Of a stretch of DNA of 64,000 nucleotides, positions 8,178 through 19,295 are shown in pieces. Both the position numbers and the translations under genes were made by a program. Positions within the stretch are counted from its first letter, which is position 1. The number at the start of each line of letters is the position of its first letter. Where the stretch lies: assembly GCA_016647705.1 (NCBI GenBank), contig CM028332.1:31563300-31627299 (forward strand), read 5' to 3'. The notes below the pieces were generated by a model that worked only from the letters and a program-made list of their open reading frames with translations, did not search any database and was not told the origin of the DNA. The DNA comes from Eucommia ulmoides (lineage: Eukaryota; Streptophyta; Magnoliopsida; Garryales; Eucommiaceae).

Positions 8178-10295
8178 TGTTGAACATAATATTTTGATGG
8201 ACAATTAAACGTTGATGTTTTATGGAACTAACATTTTTATTGTGTGATTTCAGATTGAAGTTCCATAGATGAAATGAGAAAAAGAATTAGTCAAAAAGAA
8301 TGTTCGTTAAAGAATTCATGACAGGTACAAGATGAAGGCATGAAGATTTTCAGAATATTGAAGACTTTGAAGGCAGTTAGGTGAAAACAACTCATTACCT
8401 TTATGTTCTTAATGCAATCCGAATTGGGCTCACGCATGACACTTAAAAATTAATAAATTTTTATGAGTATCTTACTAAACAGTGATAAGTTTAAGGTTCT
8501 AATATGATTTTTATAAAGTATTAAGTCACAAAAACTTTTTTTTGTTAAGGGTTTAATTGAAAAAATGGTTTTAACGCTTAAAATTATGTGTTTTGGGGTT
8601 AATTTGGTCAACAAATGAAAGGAATCGGTCGACTAACCAAAAAAGTAGCTTAAGGAAGGGAAATGGGTGACCTACTAGCTAATTTGGTCAACCGACGGGT
8701 AGGGTCGGTCGACTAACGAATCCAGTATCCGAAATAACTAAAAAAAGAGAAATACTTTGGTTGAGTCGGTCAACCGCCCAGGGCAGTACAACGATCACAA
8801 TTTTGACCGTTGCACAAGGTCGATTAACTGACAGTAGGACCGGTCAACTGACAGTCCACAATCAAAGTGTTTACTATCTCATTTTTTTAGCCAAACCTTA
8901 TCATTTTTCATGATTTTAAATGATTTTTTAAGGGATTTGAGTGTTTTACTTATACATATCATATATTATTTGTTTTCTAGTTTTTTTGTCTACATAGTTA
9001 ATTATTCTCTTAATTGAATTGATAAAACTCCTTAAGGATTTTAAATTGTAAAAGTTTTGGGGATTAAATTGAGCTTTTATAAAAGTATTTTAAACGAAAC
9101 ATAATTATTTTGAAAATATATGATATTTGGAGTATCAAAGAATAATTTAAAATCTTGGAATTTAAAAACTAGCTGTTAGAGGTCTAGTTAAAGGTCTATA
9201 TATAGAGACCTGCGTATTTCAAATTGAACAATCAAGAACATTCAGATTTTGGGTATTGCGAGAGAGATTTCCTGAAATTTATAAGAAAAATTGTTGAAAG
9301 ATTTCTTGATCGAAGCGCTAAAAGATTTAGTCACCGGATTGTGCTTGTCATTGCGTTATAGTAATTGTATTCAATGAATTTCGGTGATATCTTTCCAAGT
9401 TAATTATTTTGATTTCATAGATTATTTGTTTAATTACTTGGATAGAGTATTTTGAGAAAATTATTTTTAAATCTAATATCGTTAAAATCTTTTTGAAATG
9501 ATTTTTATTAGAGAAATTTGATTATTTACTATTTGTTCATTAAATTGTTTACATCAGATTTGTACCTCACAATTGAATCTATCACGTATTACTTTTGGAC
9601 ATTCATTGAGCATAATTGTATTGAGGTGGTAGAAGCTCCTTGTTGAAAAAAACTTGTAATCTTTTGTATTTGCGAATTTGAGAAAATTAAACGTATTTCG
9701 GACAGTGTCTAATCTGGGTAGTTAGGTTTCGATCTTTAGCCTGTGAAAAAAATTAGGGTTTAAACTTTAGCTAGAGAAAATGATTAGGGTTTGATCTTTA
9801 GCCTCCGAAAAATATTAGGTTAATCTTTAGCCTTTTAAAAGCTTAGGTTTTTATTATTTTTGTAATGGAACTAGAGTGAGAAAAAGTTCTTCCTAAGACT
9901 GTGAAAAAGATAAGTGTAATCATGTAAGAATGTGATAGGTTGATTATGAGCCTGCGAAAAGAATCAGTGTTGTAAACGTTAATTATGAGCCTGCGAAAAG
10001 AATCAGGTTTGTAAGGGTTTGGTTCCTACATAGGAAAAGAATCAAAGGAATAGTGGATTGTGAAATCCCTATAGAGCTCGAGGGACAAGATGAGTAACTT
10101 GCCGAACCAAGATGAATCTTTGTGTGCTGTATTATTTCTTTTCGGATTGTTTGTATGTGCACTTAATTAAACATAATTCTGCTGCTTAACAATAAAATAG
10201 TCAATGAGAAAAATCGATATCTTGTGTTTGAATTTAGGGTTTTAATTTTTTCACCACTCAATTAACTCCCTCTTGGGTAGATCTTTGGGTCAACA
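8178..10295 (+). mobile_element. 5' LTR of Sire-1 (2118 bp)
   Basis: Runs TGTTGAACAT...GGGTCAACA. A cluster of GGTCGAC/GGTCAAC-type palindromic words lies at about 8605-8855. A TATATATA box is at 9197-9204. The right third carries repeated phrases of the form 'atcttta-gcctgtgaaaaa-gattagg' (about 9730-10020). Confidence 0.82.
9197..9204 (+). promoter_or_regulatory. TATA box in the Sire-1 5' LTR
   Basis: TATATATA lies between 'aaggtc' and 'gagacctgcg', about 1.0 kb into the LTR. The same position holds TACATATA in the 3' LTR (15443-15450) and a TATATA followed by 'gacctac' in Sire-2 (22042-22047), so the site is conserved across families and probably marks the U3/R promoter. Confidence 0.5.
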
Positions 10296-10297
10296 AT

Positions 10298-10309
10298 TAG
10301 TACCAGAGC
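10298..10309 (+). promoter_or_regulatory. Primer binding site, Sire-1
   Basis: TAGTACCAGAGC matches TGGTATCAGAGC at 10 of 12 positions and starts 2 bases after the 5' LTR. Confidence 0.7.
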
Positions 10310-10354
10310 TGGTTTTAGCTTGATTAGCTTAACATCCTAACTAAACACAATTAC

Positions 10355-11215
10355 ATGGAGTGCATTGATGATAATGTTGTTTGTGAATCTTCTGCTTCCC
10401 CTGATATTTTGTATAAGCCCCTGTTTTTACTAATGTTGTATGTGAAACTCCTGCTTGTCCTAACGTTTTGAATGAATCTACTTACTGTTCTAATAATCAT
10501 GGGTTTGCCAGTAAAAATGATAAATATAGTGATAATGAGAAAACTGATAAGGCTATTGACGCGTTAATTACTCTTACATACTTTTTTGGAAAAGAAAATT
10601 TGAAACTTGGGTAAAACAAATGCTGTTCTTGAAAATAAAAAGTTCAGCACCACTAAATCTCTTGGAAAGAAGAGTTTAGAAAACTATTTTGAAACAACTG
10701 AATTTTTAAATGATCTATCTAAAATTAGTAAGTTACTTGAAAGAGTTGATTCTCTTGAAGAAGAAAATGCGCTTTTAGGAATTAGTGTTTCAAACTATCA
10801 GCATGATGATTTTACAAGAAAAATATTGAAACTTTAAACAAAGCTTTGAGTGTCGAATTGGAAAATTCAAGATATAAACTTGATAGAGCTCATTTAAAAA
10901 TTCATTCTATTGAAAATGTTTGTCAGAATTTTAACAATGATCTTAGATTTATGCATAAGTAGAATTTTGGTCTTTAGATGGATGTTAGTTCATTGGATCG
11001 GTCAATTGCAAAGATTCAAAAGGATCTTAATGAGGCAGTGGATAAATTGAAGGATATTGAAAAAACTAAGGTCATTGAAAAACTGGTCGTCCCTAAAGCA
11101 GTTTCTCCTTATCATTATCAATATTGTGCTTCTGTCTGAAAAATTGATTATTTTAAGAAACCTGCTAAAAATGCTAGATGTTATTATTGTGAAAAGTTTG
11201 GTAATTTTTTAGAAA
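10355..11215 (+). pseudogene. Sirevirus gag-like segment with coiled coil and zinc-knuckle relic
   Basis: Begins at an ATG (10355) followed by ECIDDNVVCESS and breaks after about 38 codons. A longer open piece at 10607-10837 (76 codons) has a charged heptad-like stretch (LNDLSKISKLLERVDSLEEE) suggesting a coiled coil. A relic of a second zinc knuckle, CYYCEKFGNF near 11170-11200, has Asn where the His would be. The order coiled coil then knuckle matches the part of Sirevirus Gag between the first knuckle and protease (compare 38184-38420). The capsid part and first knuckle are absent. Confidence 0.55.
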
Positions 11216-12370
11216 TGGTGTTACCTATTGCATGGTTAACTAGTTGGATCAAAAAATAACTGGATAACTAGAAAAGAAAAGTTTCATGTAGGTCTGAATA
11301 GTGGATTTATCTGACCTAGAATGACAAATAGATATTATACACCGAGGAGGAATCCCAGATTTACTGAACGAACAAAGATTAATAAAAAAGATATACAAAG
11401 ATTTAATGGGAATTTCTGAAAGCGGCAAGTTTAGTATGGGAGATCAATCGGTTATTATTCTCAAAAAACAATGCAGAATCAATATATATATATATATATA
11501 AAACTCAACGTATAAAGTCGTGGTTGATTATAACAAGACAAAACAATCCAAAGTATAATATAAAGGCAAGGAGTTTGTTACTGAAAGTATTTAGAAAAAA
11601 TTCACTTCATATAAGGAAGAAATTATAAAGGTGAATCAGACAAAAGAAAAATTAGCTGATTCAAATGGGGACAAGTTCGGAATTGAAAATCAATCAAAGG
11701 TACACACAATAACTACTCCCAATAACGAACCATGTATGTCAAAAATTTTAAAGTATAAATATGTTAATTGTTTTGAGAGATTGATGCTTCACATTTTTCT
11801 AATTAATTTATTTATTTTATGTGTATGTGAAAATTAGTATTAAAAATATTTTATTACGTAATATTTAAGAGGAATGAGAAGGTGATTCAAAATAATTATT
11901 TATGTGGATCAAAATAATGATTAAGCAAACAAAAGGGCAGGTCTTCTGGTCTGATCGGTTAACCAACCGAACTGTCAGTCAACCGACAAAATACAGATAG
12001 GAAATCCTTTCACCTGTCTGGAACAGATTGGTCAATTGACCAATAGCTTAGTCAACCGACCCCTTCGAGATTTAATCCCCTTGGAGCCCCTCTTTCTTGT
12101 TTAGTCTGAAAATTTTCTTTTTTCTCTAATTTATCTTCTAAATCTAAAAATCTCTCATCCAAGAACACTTAGGGCTCCTCACATTTGTGTTAGATTGAAG
12201 GATTTCAAGCAAGAATATTGGTATTTCAAGACATGTTTGGGTAGTTCATTAACAATTACGATCTTTCCTCTCTCTCTTTCTTAGGGTTTTGGTTGGAGAT
12301 TTGATATAGGGTTGATATTCCCTTGTTTTGGTACTAGAATATATTTTGAGACATATTCTTGAGTTGAAAA
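11216..12370 (+). other. Sire-1 internal non-coding stretch with palindrome cluster
   Basis: No protein domain recognised; 11631-11837 is open for 68 codons but looks like nothing known. An (AT)n run lies near 11480-11500. At 11957-12062 there is a compact cluster of GGTTAACC and GTCAACCGAC palindromic words, like the clusters otherwise seen only in the Sirevirus LTRs here. It is followed by a pyrimidine-rich leader-like stretch ending at the ATG at 12371. Confidence 0.5.
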
Positions 12371-13450
12371 ATGGGTATTAAGCGAAAGGTAAAAAAGAAA
12401 TGTCCTAAGAAACCCAATTACGATGCCATATATTTCTTAACTAAAAAAGATAAAGAAAAACACAACAATGAAACGGTAAATCATAAAGTTTTCCAAACTG
12501 ATGGATTTCATTAATTTAAGGAACAATCTACCAATGTTGAGGATTATTTAATAGTTTGGGATGGAAAAAAATTCTTTCACAAAATAATCCATGGATGTCA
12601 CACTAGGTTAAGAAATATCCTATCTATTCGTGATAATAAAATAAACTCCTTGTCTTGTGGATAATTTTAATGCGAATCAAGTGCATAGAAATTTGAATTT
12701 AGTCAAGAGTAAGGTGGGAACATTGAGTCTACAAAATTGAATTCTCTACTCAATAATCACTTAGCTCATGTCATGATACAGTTACGACTTTGATCTATAC
12801 TTGATGAATGTTGTCCTAGAAGCAAAATAGGTTGATTTAGCTCATGTCATGTTTGAACACATGGAGTACCAGTTAAATGTATCCTCTAGCGTCGTACCTT
12901 ACAATAATGCTCTTCAGAAGATTTTTGAGCATGTGGTGTTAAAAATTATGAGGAATATACGGCTTATATTATGCCTAGTCCATATTGGTTAAATACAAAT
13001 AGAATAATTTTAATGGGATATGAGCTTGTCGAAAACAAATGGGTGAAGAAAAGAAGAGAGGAAATAGATAAAAGAGTTGAGAAAGAATGGATCAACTTTA
13101 AAATCAATTTGATAATTTTCAGTAATATACTGAAGTGGTTGATTGGAGGATGAATAGGATGTCTAATGAGTTAAGAGGAATTAGAACTGATATAGGTAGA
13201 TTGTCAGTCTTGATGGAAGTTGGGTTTTCAAGAATATCGAACAACATGGAACAAATGTATGTAATGATGCAAAACTTATAGCAGTTTGGAGGACAACAGT
13301 TGTTTGGAGGACATGCACCAACAGGAACATCTGGTCCATCCAGTTTGTATTACCACTCGATGCCTCCCAGTTCTAGTGGACAACCGGGAGGTACTATCAA
13401 CAGTCTTCTTCCAGCAGTTCGCTTGGTCCACATTACCCGTTCATGGGTCA
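12371..13450 (+). pseudogene. Second ORF remnant in Sire-1 (plant transposon-protein-like)
   Basis: Starts with ATG at 12371 and a very basic segment (MGIKRKVKKKCPKK), open for 47 codons to TAA at 12512-12514. The frame then continues to about 12663 (FKEQSTNVEDYLIVWDGKKFF). Further pieces are MFEHMEYQLNVSSSVVPYNNALQKIFEH near 12849-12935, a lysine/glutamate-rich piece near 13020-13130, and SVLMEVGFSRISNNMEQMYVMMQN near 13207-13280 followed by a Gly/Pro/Ser-rich part. An 'ALPY-x-ALx-RIFEH' block near a helical tail recalls the 'putative plant transposon protein' ORFs of large non-coding LTR elements. That assignment is by memory of the family and weak. Function unknown. Confidence 0.4.
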
Positions 13451-14421
13451 TGGTCCTTATTAGATTTTTTCTACTTTCTTTATTTTGGTGTGTAATGGAA
13501 TGAGGACAAGTTTCATTACGTATTATGATTTGTAGGAACGTGATATTGTATCAATGGTGTCAGCCGTAAGATGTGATGCATGGGAGCATATGTACAAGCA
13601 TAGAGAATCCAGTGTATAACCAAATCACCTTGAGGAAGCAATAATGAGTCGATGTTGCTACGATGATAAAGAAAAACTCACGTTTGAGGTATGTTATAGG
13701 GAATCCCTATCTGAAGCAATTGTCGACAGTCTGAATTCCAATAGTTGCAATTGATCTCTACTAAAGAGGGTAAGAGAGACATAGCCTAGAAGCTCATAGG
13801 CAAGATGAGGCCTATTAGTAAAATGAGTGGCTAATTTGTTTGGATATCTTCGACTAACTTAAGACATGTGGTGATCTCTAGACTTATATAGGCTTGATGG
13901 ATATTGGCATATAATTTTCGATTCCATTCTATGCTTAATTGTTTATTTCCTCATAATGGTCTACATGAATATTATTATATGTTCTAATTTTTTAAAATAT
14001 TAATATAATTTGGTGGGACTTTGTTTTTAAACTTTAATGAATTCAATTTCTAGAAAGTTGATGTTTTAAATTAAGGAGAGTGTTATTGAGAAATAATTTT
14101 TTTCAAATGAGTAAAAAAATTTAGAATATTTTTTAGTCAAGAATAAAATGTCTTTCATCTTCGTCCCCACTATTTATGATGACAAAGGGAAAAAAGTTGT
14201 ATGATGTTTTGAATATTTGTTCGTCTAGGCATTGCAATCATATAGGGGGAGAAACTTTGTGTTATGGTATGTTATACTAAAAATCTTTTCGAAATGCTTA
14301 TGTTTCTCATTAACAGTGCTTAAACGAGTTGGGAAAACGCGTCTCAAATTTACAGGATGCGTGGTTACATTATTTTTAAAAAAATATCAAAGTTAATTGT
14401 CAATATAAAAAAGGGAAAGAT
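13451..14421 (+). other. Sire-1 3' internal region and polypurine tract
   Basis: No coding signal. From about 14085 it resembles the 3' region of Sire-2 (26260-26617): shared features are 'gtctaggcattgcaatcatatagggggaga', an 'aacgagtt...aaa..cg' block and 'gtggttacatt'. It ends in the polypurine run 'aaaaaagggaaaga' (14407-14420) directly before the 3' LTR. The internal 'agggggaga' is a second PPT-like run. Confidence 0.65.
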
Positions 14422-16947
14422 TGTTGAAGCAAATCTTTGATGGACAATTAATTAAACGTTGATTTTTTATGGAACTAATATTTTTATTGAGCGGTTTCAA
14501 ATCTAAGTTCTATAGGTTGAAATGAGAAAAAGATTTGGTTAAAAAGAATAATCGGTGAAGAATTCATGATGGGTGCAAGATGAAGGCATGAAGATTTTCA
14601 TAGTATTGAAGACATTAAAGACAATTAGATAAAAACAAATAATTACCTTTATGTTCTTAATGCAACCCGAATTAGGATCATGCACGACACTTGAAAATGA
14701 ATAAATCTTATGTGTTCTTAGTAAGAAGTTATAAGTTTAAGGTCCTAATATGATTTTTATTAAGTCTTAAAAATGTTTTTGGTTAAGGGTCTAATTGAAA
14801 AACTGATTTTAACACTTAAAATGATGTATTTTCGGGTCAATTCACTCAACTGACGAAAGGGATCGGTTGATTAACCAAAACAGTAGCTTAAGGAAGTTAC
14901 ATGGGTGTCTTACTAGCCAATCGGTGACCCAACGGGTAGGGTCAGTCAACTCACGAATCTAGTAATCGAAATAATAAAAAAGGAGGAAACATTCTAATTG
15001 AGTCGGTTAACCGACCAGGCAATACAACGGTCACAATTCTAACCGTTGCATAGGGTTGGTCAACTAATACTAGGGTCGGTCAACCGACAATTCAGAGTTA
15101 AAGTTTTGATTATCTCATTTTTTGAGTCAAACCCCCTCGATTTTCACGATTTTAAATGAGTTTTTAAGGAATTCAAATGTTTTACTTATATATATCATAT
15201 ATTATTTGCTTTCAATTTATTTGGTCTACATATTTAATTATTTTCTTAATTGAATTGATAAAAGTACTTCATATCCTTAAAGATTTTGAATTGAAAAAGT
15301 TTTGGGGACCAAATTGAGCGTTTCTAAAAGTATTTTTGAATGAAACATACTTATTTTGAAAGTATGTGATATTTAGGGTATCAAAGGGTCATTTAAAGTT
15401 TTGGAATTTAAAAACTAGCCTTTGGAGGTCTAGATAAAGGTCTACATATAGAGACTTGCATTTTTCAAATTGAACAATCAAGAACATTCGGATTTTGACT
15501 ATTTTAAGAGAGATTTCGTACGTTGAAATTTATAAGAGAGTTTGTTGAATGAGTTTTTAATCAAAGCGCTAAGAGTTTTGGTCATCGATTTGTGTTCATC
15601 ACAGAGTTATTGTAATTGTTTTCAACAAATTCCAGTGAGATTTTTCCAAGTTAATTAATTTCTTTCTTAGAATATTCGTTTAATAACTTAGATTAAGTAT
15701 TTTGAGAAAAAATATTTTTAAATCTAATATTGTGAAAATCTTTTTAAAACAAGTTTTATTTGTGAAATTTGATTATTTGTTATTTGTGCATTAAATTGTT
15801 TAAATTAGATATGTGCCTCACAATTGAATCAATCACGTAGTATTTCGGGACATTAATTAAGTATAATTGTAATGAGGTGGTAAAAGCTCATTGTGGGAAG
15901 AAATTTGTAATCTTTTGTATTTGCGAGTTAGAAAGGATTAGACATATTCGGGACGGTGTCTAATCAGGGTAGTTAGCTTCTGATCTTTAGCCTCTGAAAA
16001 AGAATAGGGTTTAATCTTTAGCTTGCGAAAAAGATTAGGTTAATCTTTAGCCTTTTAAAAGATTAGATTTTGATTCTTCTTATAGTATAATTAGAGTGAG
16101 AGAAGGTTCTTCCAAAACCTGTAAAAAGGATAAGTTTAATAATGTAAGAGTGTGATAAGTCGATTATAAGCCTGTGAAAAGAATCAGTATTGTAAAGGTT
16201 GATTCTAAACTTACGAAAAGAATCAAGTTTGTAAGGGTTTAGTTCCTACCTGAGAAATAAACCAAGGGGTTAGTGGATATAGAAATCCCTATGGATCTCG
16301 AGAGACTGGATGTAGGTAAGAGTAATTTGCGGAACCAGGATTAATCTTCATGTGTTGCATTATTTATTTTCTGATTGTTTGGATGTGCACCTAGTTAAAT
16401 ATAATTTCGTTGCTTAACAAGATAATAATCAACTCGGAAAATTGATATTTTGTGTCTAAATTTATTATTCAAAATTTTGTTACTCCCCAATTTATACCCC
16501 TTCCTGTCTCGAGAGACTGGATGTAGGTAAGAGTAATTTGCGGAACCAGGAAAAATTTCTTGTGCTGTATTATTTCTTTTCTGATTGTTTGGATGTGCGC
16601 CTAGTTAAATATAATTTCGTTACTTAACAAGATAATAATCAACTCGGAAAATTGATATCTTGTGTCTAAATTTATTATTCAAAATTTTGTTACTACACAA
16701 TTTATCCCCTCTCTTGTCTCGGGAGACTAGATGTAGGTAAGAGTAATTTGCGAAACTAGGATAAATCTTCGTGTGCTGCATTATTTATTTTTTTATTGTT
16801 TGGATGTGCACCAAGTTAAATATAATTTTGCTACTTAATAAGATAATAATCAACTCGAAAAATTGATATCTTGTGTTTGAATTTATTATTCCAAATTTTG
16901 TTTCTTCCTAATTTATCATCCCTCTTGGGTAGATCTTTGGGCCAACA
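14422..16947 (+). mobile_element. 3' LTR of Sire-1 (2526 bp, terminal triplication)
   Basis: Matches the 5' LTR from TGTTGAAGCA to GGGCCAACA but is 408 bp longer. The excess is explained by a tandem triplication of about 210 bp at its right end, where the 5' LTR has one unit. A GGTCAAC-type palindrome cluster lies at about 14842-15085. Confidence 0.8.
16296..16947 (+). repeat. Tandem triplication, period about 210 bp
   Basis: 'tctcgagagactggatgta' starts units at 16296 and 16507, and the variant with 'gggagactag' starts a third at 16717. Each unit runs through 'tttggatgtgc' and 'aagataataatcaactcg' to 'cccctcttg'. The units differ by scattered substitutions. The 5' LTR (10076-10295) has only one unit, so the expansion came after or during insertion. 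Confidence 0.9.
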
Positions 16948-17600
16948 CTATGATTCGACAATTGAAATGGCATCGTATGAAGCGTTGTATGGCAGAAGAT
17001 ACAGAACTCTAGTCTTTTGGATTGAAGTTGGGGAACATAAATTGTTGATTCCTAACATAGCTCAGATAACTACAGAAGAAGTGGAGGTGATTCAAGAAAG
17101 AATTAAGACTACTCAGAATTGACAAAAGATCTACTCTAACAAACATAGATGGAAGTTGGAGTTTGAAGTTGGTGATTACATATTTTTATGTATATCTTAA
17201 TGAAAAGGCATAGTGAAATTTTGGAAAAAGGAAAACTATGTCTGAGTAACATCGGTGCGTACGATATTTTCACAAGGATAGGTACAGCGGCATACCAACT
17301 AGCTCTACTGCCATAATTATCTAGATTGCACGATATTTTTCACGCTTCAATGCTTTGAAAATATGTGTTAAACCCTTCACATATGTTTACTTCTCAACCA
17401 ATTGAATTGAAAGAAAACTTGTCATACTTTGAGAAGCAAGTATAAATTCTAAACTGTAAAAAGTAAGTATTGCGAATGAAAACTATTTCGTTGGTGAATG
17501 TGTTATGGCACAGTCATTCCATAGAAGAGGCTATGTAGGAAATAGAAGAAGAGATAAAAAAATACATACCCGCATTTGTTCATTTAAGATAATTAAACTT
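16948..17600 (+). pseudogene. Element B integrase C-terminus with chromodomain relic
   Basis: Continuation of the pol interrupted at 8177: YDSTIEMASYEALYGRR starts at about 16951, followed by 'KLEFEVGDYIFL' near 17152. A decayed chromodomain-like end lies near 17480-17580 (ISLVNVLWHSHSIEEA, then an acidic EIEEEIKKY), typical of chromoviruses, where this domain targets integration to chromatin. An open stretch of 83 codons (16871-17122) begins inside the Sire-1 LTR and is a chance fusion. Several stops interrupt the rest. Confidence 0.75.
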
Positions 17601-17618
17601 CGGGAGAAAATTTCTTTC

Positions 17619-17630
17619 AGTGGAGAAGGA
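17619..17630 (+). promoter_or_regulatory. Polypurine tract, element B
   Basis: 'agtggagaagga' lies directly before the right LTR and would prime plus-strand DNA synthesis. It follows the pol end and the 'gggagaaaatttcttt' phrase usual at this place in chromoviruses. Confidence 0.6.
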
Positions 17631-18099
17631 TTATAAGGCCCAATCTTTGCATGTGCTTATTTTTTTTATTTGTATTTTATAACATTTAAAAAATAATGGG
17701 GTTTATTGTCTTATTTAAATTTCACTATAAAACTTTTAGGGTGATTATGATTTTTAAAAATTTATTTTTAAAAAATAAGTTGGGGTGAATAGGTCAATTT
17801 AATTTTACTTTTAAAAAACATTTGATGTCCATTTGGTAGTTTAAAATATAAATTTTAATTTATGAGATTAAATGATAATTTACGAATTTAAGTGGGGATT
17901 TATGTCATTTGTTTTTTGGATAATTTGGATAAGCCTTAAAAATAAAAAATAAAATAAAAAATCTTGGTGTGTCATGGTAAGGACATGTGCATTTGCCATA
18001 GTAAGCCAACAAAGGGGATTGTGTTGATTAATCAAAGAAAAAACAACCATTAAAAAATAATTAAGTGATCAAGTGTAACTTTCTCTCTCTCTCTCTCTT

Positions 18100-18162
<63 letters not shown>

Positions 18163-19295
18163 CATTCTTAATTTTACTCATCCTTTACACACATTGTGTT
18201 TCAGCTCTCTCTTCCTTCTCTCTATAGGTTCTTAGGCAACACCAACTACGTTAGTATTTCGATAATAGTATGATAGCATTACAATTATTGAGGTGAGTGT
18301 ATTGTCTTCTATGTAAATTCTCAAATTATATTTTTATAATAATTGTAAAAAATAAAAGATTTATTAAAATTGACCATTTTATAACGTTAGATGGATCAAG
18401 TAAAATGTTGAATGTGAAAATTAGTTTTTATTATTATCCTACTATGTCAAAGTATCGTCTCGACAGGAGGGCATATCTTGCGGGATGTTTTTGGTCCTAA
18501 TTGGAGGGCATGTCTTATAGGGTGTTGTGTTGTGGCTTGACAAAACGGAAAGTCCTGCATATAGTTGATATATATTGTTGTTGTTGTTAATAATGATGAT
18601 GATTATTAGAGTGATATGGTGGTTTTCACTGCGGATTGTGATTATTGGTATGATATGGTGGTTTTTACCACTTGTTGACTCCTATCATTTGAGATATTAA
18701 ATGGCCCTGATATAGGGAACCTTATATTGTATAGTTGTACAAGTTATGGTACTGTCATAATATCCGATCGTAAGGTTAAATGATCTTGTAGTTTGTAGAA
18801 AAGTGTGTGTGTGTGTGTGTGTGTGTGATATTTTATTATATAAAAGTATGTTGATCGGTTGATTTAAATTCAGTTGTTTTATTATGATGATATCTGTGGG
18901 ATTTTGATACTACTCAGTGTGTGGTTATATTATGTTTTGAAAAATGATTTTTGAATAATGTAATTGATCCGTAAATTATTTTTATATTGTGAAGACCGTA
19001 CACCGATAAAATATTTTATCTCAAGTACTCCAATTAAAGTGAGTCCACTATTGGTGTTAGAGAGAGTTAAAGGGCGGTGTGTCTTTTAAGGCTGTCATGG
19101 CAGTTGTCGGTGATGAGTGGGTTGGACTTTCATAGCTTTGTTACAAAATAGTTGGATAAGTATAGTTGATATTTAAGTTTGTGAAAATTTTAAAAATCTA
19201 TGTCAATTGACAGTTAGTTGTATATTTGTTATTGGGCAATGTCAAGTTGAGGTCACACCTAACATCGGGCGTGGGGTTAAAGGAGGGGTGTGATA
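17631..19295 (+). mobile_element. Right LTR of element B (about 1665 bp)
   Basis: Runs from 'ttataaggcc' to 'gtgtgata' and matches the left LTR from about 17995 onward. It preserves the first part (17631-17994) that is lost from the left copy. It carries expanded microsatellites absent or short in the left LTR: CT then TA at 18080-18162 and TG at 18803-18828. Beyond 19295 the sequence is unrelated. Confidence 0.8.
18080..18162. repeat. (CT)n followed by (TA)n microsatellite
   Basis: A run of CT dinucleotides with two short interruptions passes directly into an uninterrupted TA run (18132-18162). It lies in the right LTR of element B where the left LTR has only a short TG run near 3930. Confidence 0.95.

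Larger units (their letters stand above)
8178..16947 (+). mobile_element. Sire-1: non-autonomous Sirevirus-like copia element
   Basis: Two long related LTRs (8178-10295 and 14422-16947), both beginning TGTTGA and ending CAACA, flank a 4.1-kb internal region. That region has a tRNA-Met primer site and a polypurine tract but no protease, integrase or RT. It has a coiled-coil/zinc-finger gag segment and a second unrelated ORF remnant. Insertion into the element B integrase is shown by the codons for ...NNSY before and YDSTIEM after. The 5-bp flanks TTATC (8173-8177) and CTATG (16948-16952) are a decayed target duplication. LTR ends, long LTRs, the 'agggggaga' 3' region and internal similarity to Sire-2 place it with Sireviruses. 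Confidence 0.82.
3844..19295 (+). mobile_element. Element B: decayed Ty3/gypsy chromovirus, interrupted by others
   Basis: The sequence at 3844-5598 recurs, diverged, at about 17995-19295, giving the two LTRs of one element. Between them are a tRNA-Met primer site (5604-5615), a pol with RT, RNase H and integrase in gypsy order, an integrase C-terminal stretch with a chromodomain-like end, and a polypurine tract. The RT-RNase H-integrase order and the C-terminal chromodomain relic point to a Tekay/Del-like chromovirus. Gag and most of protease are absent: only about 130 bp separate the primer site from the first pol-like sequence. Element A cuts the left LTR at 3843/3844, a MITE lies at 4998-5559 and Sire-1 at 8178-16947. 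Many stops and frameshifts show it is old. Confidence 0.85.

Noticed and set aside
16871..17122. 83-codon open frame resembling a retroelement protein
   Set aside because: Its first part is Sire-1 LTR and its second part element B integrase; a chance fusion across an insertion junction.
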